A DNA stretch of 64,000 bases. It comes from Methylomonas fluvii. Its GTDB lineage: Bacteria; Pseudomonadota; Gammaproteobacteria; Methylococcales; Methylomonadaceae. Position numbers and translations under genes: made by a program. The DNA lies in contig NZ_JACXST010000001.1 of the NCBI RefSeq assembly GCF_014850975.1, positions 496,001-560,000 on the forward strand, given 5' to 3'. Shown here piece by piece: positions 57,738 to 64,000 of the stretch (positions within the stretch are counted from its first letter, which is position 1; each line of letters begins with the position of its first letter). The notes beneath the pieces were generated by a model. It had not been told where the DNA came from. It made no database searches and worked only from the letters and a program-made list of their open reading frames with translations.

Positions 57738-57998
57738 ATGAAAACAAGACGATCTCGAACCAAATTGGACAAAATGTCGCCGGAAGCCTTGGATGCCTGC
57801 TTTCCGTCGGCGCGCTATTTTCAAGTTCACTTCGAATATCTGCATGAAACCATCAATGAACTGAAACAGCAGCTTACTCAGTCCAACCAGCAAATTGCCG
57901 AACTGCAACAGCAGCTGCAAGCCCAGTCATTGGCCGAAATGCCAACGGTAAATTACGCTGCCGAGTCAAAGGCCACCGGTAATTTGCGCCAGTCTTAA
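57738..57998 (+). CDS. Small basic coiled-coil protein
   Basis: From ATG 57738 (AGGTG upstream) the 86-residue product has a basic N-terminus (MKTRRSRTKLDKMSPEALDA), a middle coiled coil (YLHETINELKQQLTQSNQQI, then AELQQQLQAQ) and a polar tail. No family recognised. It converges with moaE, 12 bases away. Confidence 0.55.
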   Translation: MKTRRSRTKLDKMSPEALDACFPSARYFQVHFEYLHETINELKQQLTQSNQQIAELQQQLQAQSLAEMPTVNYAAESKATGNLRQS

Positions 57999-58010
57999 CT
58001 GGCATTACGG

Positions 58011-58463
58011 TTACTTTGAATAGCCGTCACTGTTCTTTTCGACCCAGCGTATTTGCCCGGATTCCAAGGTTTCCCGTTTCCAAAACGGCGCCTGGCTTTT
58101 CAAGTTTTCCATAATGAAGCGGCTGGCATCAAAAGCGTCGCCGCGGTGCGCGGACCACACGGCCACCAGCACCAGCGTATCGTTGGGCAATATCTGGCCG
58201 ATGCGATGGATCAGCAACACGTCCAACAATTGCCACTGGCCTTGGGCTTGTTCGACAACACGCTGCAATTGCTTTTCGGTCATCCCCGGATAATGCTCCA
58301 GGTACATACCGCGTACCTCGTCGCCTTGATTGAAGTCGCGCATGGTGCCGACGAAAACGCCGGTGGCGCCGTATTTGCCGGCCATGTCGACAGCTTGGGC
58401 TTGAAAGTCGACCAATTCTTGCCAGGGATCGAAAATCTCGGCGCTAAGTTTGATGGTCATCAT
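58011..58463 (-). CDS. moaE: Molybdopterin synthase catalytic subunit
   Basis: MoaE transfers sulfur from MoaD to precursor Z to form molybdopterin. The 150-residue protein has GATGVFVGTMRDFNQGDEVR, LEHYPGMTEKQL, VLLIHRIGQILPNDTLVLVAV and the lysine-containing ENLKSQAPFWKRE. GGAGG lies five bases before ATG 58463; the next codon is also ATG. The start lies one base after the moaD stop. Confidence 0.95.
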   Translation of the reverse strand: MMTIKLSAEIFDPWQELVDFQAQAVDMAGKYGATGVFVGTMRDFNQGDEVRGMYLEHYPGMTEKQLQRVVEQAQGQWQLLDVLLIHRIGQILPNDTLVLVAVWSAHRGDAFDASRFIMENLKSQAPFWKRETLESGQIRWVEKNSDGYSK

Positions 58464-58464
58464 T

Positions 58465-58698
58465 TCAACCTCCGGTGACCGGGGGGAAAAACGCGACGTC
58501 GTCGCCATCGCTAACCTTGGCATCCAGACCGACGTACTCCATATTCACCGCCGCCAACAGCGTATCGGGTATGTCCATGTTCGGATTAAGCCGTTGCCAA
58601 ACCTCAACTACCGTCAGCGGCGCCTCGATTGTCAGTTCGTCGCCGCTCCGGCCAATCCGGTCCTTCAAGCTTGCAAAGTAAAGCACTTTAATCGACAT
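58465..58698 (-). CDS. moaD: Molybdopterin synthase sulfur carrier subunit
   Basis: The 77-residue ubiquitin-like protein ends in Gly-Gly (FFPPVTGG), the site of thiocarboxylation, and starts SIKVLYFASLKDRIG as in MoaD. It forms the synthase with MoaE, encoded directly downstream. Confidence 0.94.
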   Translation of the reverse strand: MSIKVLYFASLKDRIGRSGDELTIEAPLTVVEVWQRLNPNMDIPDTLLAAVNMEYVGLDAKVSDGDDVAFFPPVTGG

Positions 58699-58751
58699 CT
58701 TTATTCACCCGGTAATACAATGCTTGGCTGATTTCACTTGCCTAGTATGCC

Positions 58752-59240
58752 ATGTCCCATTCGCCGCTCACTCATTTTAATGCCGCCGGAGAAGCCCATA
58801 TGGTGGATGTCGGGGATAAGGCCATCACCCAGCGTCAAGCGGTTTGCGAGGGTTACATAGAGATGCAGCCGGAAACCTTGGCGCTGATTGTGGCCGGTAC
58901 CCACAAGAAGGGCGATGTGCTGGGCATCGCCCGCATTGCCGGCATCATGGCCAGTAAAAAAACCGCCGACCTGATTCCCTTATGCCACCCCTTGCCGATC
59001 AGCCATGTCGAGCTTAGCCTGCAAGCCCAAATCGACTTGAGTCGCGTGTATTGTCAAACCATCGTGAAGACCGCCGGCCAAACCGGCGTGGAAATGGAAG
59101 CCCTCACCGCGACGCAGATTGCTTTGCTGACTATTTACGATATGTGCAAAGCCGTGGATCGCGGCATGACGATTCAAGGGGTGCGTTTGCTAGAAAAAAG
59201 CGGCGGCAAGTCCGGGCATTGGCGCCGGGACGACGCTTAA
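58752..59240 (+). CDS. moaC: Cyclic pyranopterin monophosphate synthase
   Basis: MoaC, with MoaA, makes cyclic pyranopterin monophosphate. The 162-residue protein has [58 protein letters not shown] and KAVDRGMTI with the active-site Asp and Lys. It is divergent from moaDE, separated by 53 bases. No molybdenum-cofactor riboswitch is visible in that gap. Confidence 0.96.
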   Translation: MSHSPLTHFNAAGEAHMVDVGDKAITQRQAVCEGYIEMQPETLALIVAGTHKKGDVLGIARIAGIMASKKTADLIPLCHPLPISHVELSLQAQIDLSRVYCQTIVKTAGQTGVEMEALTATQIALLTIYDMCKAVDRGMTIQGVRLLEKSGGKSGHWRRDDA

Positions 59241-59255
59241 TTCAAGCCTTCCCGC

Positions 59256-59837
59256 TTACTCGTCGGCCTTCTTGTCAGGTGGGCGGTTGATGATTTTTTC
59301 GTCTATGGCCTTGTGCAGCAGGCGAATCAGTTCTGCCGAGCCATCTTCGCCAAACTCCAGGTCTTCCGGTTTTGTCAGGCTGGCGTTGACGGTTAAGCCA
59401 CGCCGCTCTTCTTTCAATTTGATGGTGTATTCGGCTTCATCGTAATCATTATTCAATAAAGCGCGCAACAAGCCGACATCCTTGCCGCTGGTGTCGGGGT
59501 CATAACGCACCTGAAAGCGTTGATCTTCCTGGCTTTTATCCAGCACTTCGATATTGCTGATTTTCAATGCCGTAGCAACCATTTCCCAAGCCCGGTCGGG
59601 GCGGGTATTCAAAGTAAGTACGGGTTTGCCGGCATCGTCGGTAAACGCCATCAAATCGGCAAGAGCCGATTTGGGTTTCAAATCATCGACGGCTAATGCC
59701 GGTTGCGGATTGGTATGTTCTATCGGCAAAACCGGCGGCAGTTCCAGGTGGTGGGTGTCGCGGTATTTGTCCGGCGCATCCGCGCAAGCTACCAGCAACA
59801 GGCAAGGCAGGCTGTAAGTCAGCGTTCTCAACAACAT
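59256..59837 (-). CDS. bamC: Outer-membrane assembly lipoprotein BamC
   Basis: From ATG 59837 the 193-residue protein has a lipoprotein signal with lipobox LLVAC. A disordered N-terminal stretch (YRDTHHLELPPVLP) then typifies BamC, followed by one helix-grip domain (RPDRAWEMVATALKISNIEV, DQRFQVRYDP). It is shorter than the enterobacterial protein, having one recognisable domain after the linker. Part of the BAM complex that folds barrel proteins. Its start overlaps the end of the amidase gene. Confidence 0.8.
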   Translation of the reverse strand: MLLRTLTYSLPCLLLVACADAPDKYRDTHHLELPPVLPIEHTNPQPALAVDDLKPKSALADLMAFTDDAGKPVLTLNTRPDRAWEMVATALKISNIEVLDKSQEDQRFQVRYDPDTSGKDVGLLRALLNNDYDEAEYTIKLKEERRGLTVNASLTKPEDLEFGEDGSAELIRLLHKAIDEKIINRPPDKKADE

Positions 59838-59842
59838 AAGGC

Positions 59843-60661
59843 TCACTCGCAAAAAAAGCGTCTATGTTCCAGCACCGGGAAAGACAGGCGGGTTTTTTCC
59901 AGGCGGCTTTTATCAACTTCGGCGCTGACAAAGCCAGGGCCGGTTTTGTAACAATCCAGCACCACGCCCCAAGGATCGATCACCATGCTGTGGCCGTAGG
60001 TTTGCCGGCCGTTCATATGAAAGCCGCCTTGGTTTGGCGCAATGACGTAGCAAAGGTTTTCGATGGCGCGGGCCCGCAATAACACTTCCCAGTGCGCGGC
60101 GCCGGTTTTGGCAGTAAACGCGGAAGGGATGACCAATATGTCCAGGCCTTGCCGGGTCATCGGCCGAAAAAATTCCGGGAAGCGCAAATCGTAGCAAACC
60201 GCCACGCCCAGCCGGCCGAACGGCGTATCGATCACGCAGGAAGCGTCGCCGGCTTCCACCGAGTCGGACTCGCGGTATTCCTCGGCGGTATCCGGCACGC
60301 TGACGTCAAACAAATGCACTTTGTCGTAACGGGCGACTCGCTCGCCCTGCTCGTTGTAAATCAAACAAGCCGCGCGGACTTTATTGGGGGCGGAGGCCTG
60401 CATCGGCATGGTGCCACCTATTACCCAGATGCCGTATTTTTTTGCGGTGGCAGCCAGAAAATCCTGAATCGGGCCGTTTCCATCCTGCTCGCTGACTTTA
60501 ACCTTGTCGTATTCATTCATACCCATGATGGCAAAGTTTTCCGGCAAGGCTACCAGTTTCGCACCGGCTTTTACGGCTTCGGCGATCTGTTTCTCGGCTT
60601 CGAGCAAATTGGCGCTGACTTGCGGTCCGGAGGCCATCTGGATGGCGGCACATATGGTCAT
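59843..60661 (-). CDS. Carbon-nitrogen hydrolase (Nit family amidase)
   Basis: The 272-residue enzyme has the nitrilase triad: Glu41 in ALPENFAIMG, Lys in RYDKVHLFDVSVPD and Cys in GVAVCYDLRFPEFF. Length and motifs fit the Nit1/Nit2 branch, such as deaminated glutathione amidase or omega-amidase; the exact substrate is not settled by sequence. It follows yhdP by about 70 bases, an order common in gammaproteobacteria. Confidence 0.9.
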   Translation of the reverse strand: MTICAAIQMASGPQVSANLLEAEKQIAEAVKAGAKLVALPENFAIMGMNEYDKVKVSEQDGNGPIQDFLAATAKKYGIWVIGGTMPMQASAPNKVRAACLIYNEQGERVARYDKVHLFDVSVPDTAEEYRESDSVEAGDASCVIDTPFGRLGVAVCYDLRFPEFFRPMTRQGLDILVIPSAFTAKTGAAHWEVLLRARAIENLCYVIAPNQGGFHMNGRQTYGHSMVIDPWGVVLDCYKTGPGFVSAEVDKSRLEKTRLSFPVLEHRRFFCE

Positions 60662-60729
60662 GAGGTGTCCCTGATTCTAATTGTTTTCGATAGTTTTAAC
60701 TGTTGGGGAAGTTTATTCAGCAGAGCCGT

Positions 60730-63700
60730 TCATTTGCTCAGCGACTCCAGCCAGCCGCCGGTTAATCCGCGCCAAGCTTTTTGCACCAAGCCGTCCTGAT
60801 CGTGTAACGGCGTGACCTCGACATTGCCCCAGGGCCCGGCAAGTTTGTATTGCGAGCCGAAAAAATAACCTTCTTTGTAATCGTCAGTCACCACTTGGGT
60901 AATGACGGCAGCGATACCGCCCACGATTGTACCAGCAATCGGCACGGCCCCGGAACTCTTGGGCACGACGGCAACGCGGTGGTCCATGGTCTTTTTCACC
61001 AGGTCTGCGGTGCCGGCTATGCTGAGTTTCGCCGATACCGCGTCGATCAATAAATTGTCGGTATAGGCCAAGCCGTTGCTGATTTTAAAGTCGCCGGTAA
61101 TCTGATCAAAGGCCAAGCCCTGCCGGTAGACGTCGGTAAAGTCCAAACTCAAGCGTTTGGCCCATTGTTCCATGGCGATCAAGCCCAGCAAGCGGCCAAA
61201 GCCGGGTTCTATGCTGGAAATGCGGCCGTCGCTGAACTTGAGCTGCATTTGCCCGGTCAGGTTGGCTGTTGAAAACTGCTGTGGCGCGCCGCGCCAGCCG
61301 GCGTTGAAATTGATTTCGGCATGCGTGCCTCTTAAATCATCGGTGAAACCTAGCTGCGACAAGAACAAGCCAAAGCCGTTCATGTTCAGCTTACCGGTCA
61401 ATTGCGTCGAGCTGCCGCCGACCAGTTTGATCCAGTCTGCGCTGAAATCTATCGTCCCAGCCACGCTGGCCAGTTGCACATGCTTGAAATGAATGCCGTT
61501 GATCAGCCGCTCGGTATCCAGCTTTAAGCTGCCCAAATCGACACCGCGCCATAGCAGCTGTTTACTATCGATGTCGATCAAGGGCAGATCGGTGACCACT
61601 TCTTCCGCAGCATCGAAATTCAAACCGTCCATCGCCGATAAATTCAGGTAATCCATTTGCAGCTTGATGATGTTGGTGCCGCCGCGCTGGTCGGGGATCG
61701 TCAATTTGCCGCGTGCCATCGCGCTGTCCAACGTGGCTTGCCAAGCTTGATTGATATGCTGCAACCGGCATTTTAGTGCGCCGATGTTCTGGCCTTGCCA
61801 GATCAGTTGCTCGGTATCCAGAATAACTTCTTTTAACGCCGGCAAACGTTGCTGGGTTTCGTTGTCGGAGAATGCCGCAAGCGCGTCGGACAATTTGAAT
61901 TGCGGCTGCTTGATTTCCAGTTTCAAACCCGCAGGCTCGTAAAAGTCCGCCGAGTTCCGGCCGAAGACGATATGCCCGGAATGGAGTTGATTTTGTTTGC
62001 CGTCGATCAACAGCGCAGAGTTCAACTCCTTGCCGTAAGTAATTTTTAGTGGCAAATATGGGCTGTTGTTAAAAATAAAGCTTAGATTCAATGCTTGCTC
62101 TTGATCGGCCGATTTGGCCAGAGCATCCTGGGTGTTGATCGTTACGCCCTGTAAGTTGCTGTTAATGCTCAGGGTGGACGGCTTAGCCGCATCGTAAGGC
62201 AGCGTCAATACGGTTTGATAGTTAAAACTGCCGTCGGCAACCTGATTTTTCAGGAAGCTGAATTGCTTTTCCAAGCGCTGGATGTCGGTGGTGCCGTCTA
62301 TCAGGATTTGCGTGGCGCTGGCATCGCTTTGCAGGATGGCATGTATCGGATAACCCAGAGTACTGCCTTCCAGGCGGTTGCTGCTGACCCGGTCTTCGGT
62401 AAAACGCAGCACACCGCTAATGTCGTTGACGGCCAGATCGACCGGCTTCACCATTAAGCGAGCCTTATCCAGATGCGCATCCACTTTAACGGTGGTCGGC
62501 AGCGTTTCGTAGTAAGCGATTTTCAGATCCAGATCGACTTGGGTATGGCCATCCGGTGCCAACACTTTGGCCAGCGGATCGATTTTGGCGCGTAACGGGG
62601 TTTTTTGCAGATACTGCAAACTCTGCGGTAACTTGCTCTGCACCTGGCCCAACACGTAAACGTAGTCGCTATTGGCTAGGTCAGGAATCGAGACCACGGC
62701 TTGATTGATGTCGACGTTTTCGCTATGGCCGCCATTGATCGCCACTTTCAGGTCCGCGCCGAGAAATTGCACATCGGCATGTACCGCGCGCAAATGCGGC
62801 CACAGGGCATTGAACTGAATTTCGCCGTCGTCTATCTCAAACACTACTTCAAATAGGCCGGGACCGTTGGTAAACGGGAAGTCCGCCAATTTGCCATTCA
62901 AGCGCATTTCGCCCTTGTCGATATGCCCGCCGATAAAAGCATCGTCCAGCCAGGCGACCGCATCCTTACCCATGATTTTGGCCGGCAGGTATTGCGGTAC
63001 GTTACTGATGTCTTTGAAATTGTCGAAACGGGTGCACATATCAATGACAGCGCTGTCGTCATTCTTGGGGATGCTGAGTTGCAGATGGGTTTGCGTGCGA
63101 AAGGCCGCGCTGTCCAGTTGCAGATTTTCGCTGGAGATTTGCCATTCGCTGTCGGTCTGCCGCCAGTTGACTCGGCCTTGCAAGCGCGGGACGTCCAGGC
63201 TACTCCTAAACATTTGTGGCGCATTGAATTTGGCGTTTGTGCTGTCGAATATCAGTTGCCCGCCCTGGTCGCCGGCAACGATTGAGCCGCTTAGCTCTTG
63301 TATTTGCGGCACGTCGTCTTGCGCATCGTTACCAAGGTGGCTGAAATGGCCGTTGAGTGCATAGCGTTGCTGATTACTCTCAGCGTAAAACGACAGATCG
63401 TGCAAAGTGCCGCGTGGATTGAGTTCCAGCCATTTAGCCCAATCGGTTTGCTCTGCCGGCAGAAACGGCGGTATCAAATGCATCAAGGCTTGCAAATTCA
63501 ACTGTTTGATCACGCCGCTGAGGTTGCCTTGCGCATCCTGCTGTAGATAGAGCTCGCCATCCCGCCAGCGCTGATGATTGGCGAAGACATTGACGTCGTA
63601 GGCGCTCCAGCGTTGCCGACCATTTTGTTCAGCCCAGGCCAGATTGCCTTCAAAGGTGTCGAGTTGCAGCGGTTTGCCTTGCTGTCTGCTGAGTTTAATC

Positions 63701-64000
63701 TGTTGGCCTTGCAGATAACCGCTTACTTGGTAGGGCATCGATTCGCGCCATTGGCTCCAGATCCGTATATCGCCTGAGCCGGATTCCAAATGCAAGCCCA
63801 GCGGTAAATCCTCGATCAGCCAAGCCGGCCCTTGCAGATTGCTGCCTTCCACATAAATTTGGCCGTTTATGCCATTGGCCTGGAAGATATTGCCGTCAAG
63901 TCGGGCGGAAATGCGCAAGCTGTCACCGTATTGCTCCGGCAAACTACTTATTAGATGAAGCTCGTGGCTTTGATCCAGATAGTGGTTTTTGATCAGCAAA
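60730..64000 (-). CDS. yhdP: YhdP family AsmA-like protein, 5' end outside window
   Basis: The frame is open to the end of the window, giving at least 1089 residues. The protein is rich in amphipathic beta strands of repeating-beta-groove type. The conserved C-terminal part contains IEPGFGRLLGLIAMEQWAKRL and FDQITGDFKISNGLAYTDNL, followed by VAVVPKSSGAVPIAGTIVGG. YhdP is one of the large AsmA-like proteins that carry phospholipid to the outer membrane. The N-terminal anchor is not visible. Confidence 0.92.
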   Translation of the reverse strand, partial: LLIKNHYLDQSHELHLISSLPEQYGDSLRISARLDGNIFQANGINGQIYVEGSNLQGPAWLIEDLPLGLHLESGSGDIRIWSQWRESMPYQVSGYLQGQQIKLSRQQGKPLQLDTFEGNLAWAEQNGRQRWSAYDVNVFANHQRWRDGELYLQQDAQGNLSGVIKQLNLQALMHLIPPFLPAEQTDWAKWLELNPRGTLHDLSFYAESNQQRYALNGHFSHLGNDAQDDVPQIQELSGSIVAGDQGGQLIFDSTNAKFNAPQMFRSSLDVPRLQGRVNWRQTDSEWQISSENLQLDSAAFRTQTHLQLSIPKNDDSAVIDMCTRFDNFKDISNVPQYLPAKIMGKDAVAWLDDAFIGGHIDKGEMRLNGKLADFPFTNGPGLFEVVFEIDDGEIQFNALWPHLRAVHADVQFLGADLKVAINGGHSENVDINQAVVSIPDLANSDYVYVLGQVQSKLPQSLQYLQKTPLRAKIDPLAKVLAPDGHTQVDLDLKIAYYETLPTTVKVDAHLDKARLMVKPVDLAVNDISGVLRFTEDRVSSNRLEGSTLGYPIHAILQSDASATQILIDGTTDIQRLEKQFSFLKNQVADGSFNYQTVLTLPYDAAKPSTLSINSNLQGVTINTQDALAKSADQEQALNLSFIFNNSPYLPLKITYGKELNSALLIDGKQNQLHSGHIVFGRNSADFYEPAGLKLEIKQPQFKLSDALAAFSDNETQQRLPALKEVILDTEQLIWQGQNIGALKCRLQHINQAWQATLDSAMARGKLTIPDQRGGTNIIKLQMDYLNLSAMDGLNFDAAEEVVTDLPLIDIDSKQLLWRGVDLGSLKLDTERLINGIHFKHVQLASVAGTIDFSADWIKLVGGSSTQLTGKLNMNGFGLFLSQLGFTDDLRGTHAEINFNAGWRGAPQQFSTANLTGQMQLKFSDGRISSIEPGFGRLLGLIAMEQWAKRLSLDFTDVYRQGLAFDQITGDFKISNGLAYTDNLLIDAVSAKLSIAGTADLVKKTMDHRVAVVPKSSGAVPIAGTIVGGIAAVITQVVTDDYKEGYFFGSQYKLAGPWGNVEVTPLHDQDGLVQKAWRGLTGGWLESLSK

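Noticed and set aside
58699-58751. Molybdenum-cofactor riboswitch between moaD and moaC
   Set aside because: The gap is too short and shows no conserved structure.

Overview
The window reads as a gammaproteobacterial chromosome of moderate-to-high GC. The sequence style points to a Methylomonas-like member of the Methylococcales: gene order around mnmG and atp, a matrixin protease with a VPLPAAVW-type C-terminal sorting signal, many short palindromic dispersed repeats and several insertion sequences. No methane-oxidation gene is present, so the genus is an inference.

Layout. 1-8 kb: end of a SpoIIM-like membrane protein, sodB, a CYTH phosphatase-like protein, a periplasmic TPR protein and a 1544-residue c-di-GMP sensor protein (NMT1, SBP3, three PAS-like, GGDEF, EAL). 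8-15 kb: an accessory zone with a degenerate 64-bp tandem array, an IS5-type element, clustered palindromic repeats, an IS110-family element with a candidate bridge RNA, an AAA-TIR protein that looks like a single-gene defence system, and a small exported protein. 15-30 kb: a housekeeping block read leftward, mnmG-rsmG-parA-parB, atpIBEFHAGDC, glmU, glmS. This order is typical of the neighbourhood of the replication origin, although no origin is seen here. 30-36 kb: a DUF7230-type small gene, ribA, a Lon-like protease, a secreted matrixin, a response regulator with an anti-sigma-type kinase domain, and a GNAT enzyme. 36-38.3 kb: a second, apparently identical copy of the IS5-type element, sitting inside a zinc-ribbon membrane-protein gene that can be rejoined exactly. 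38.8-44.6 kb: an alternative Hsp70 module (TPR protein, J-domain protein, GrpE-like, Hsp70, zinc-ribbon protein).

44.8-49.3 kb is an AT-rich cassette: a ParB-like protein, an unknown protein with a possible nuclease core, and a D12-class adenine methyltransferase whose 5' end carries an apparent one-base deletion. An ISAs1-family element with a perfect 10-bp target duplication lies beside it, inserted in a dispersed repeat. I consider this cassette and the AAA-TIR gene the best candidates for undescribed or poorly described systems. 49.5-57.7 kb: an aldo/keto reductase, a TonB receptor-YfiR-hybrid kinase operon, CreA, a MEKHLA protein, a RES/Xre toxin-antitoxin pair and the C-terminal remnant of a GH5-type glucanase. 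57.7-64 kb: a small coiled-coil protein, moaE-moaD opposite moaC, bamC, a nitrilase-family amidase and the 3' part of yhdP.

All homology statements come from motif recognition only; no database search was run.
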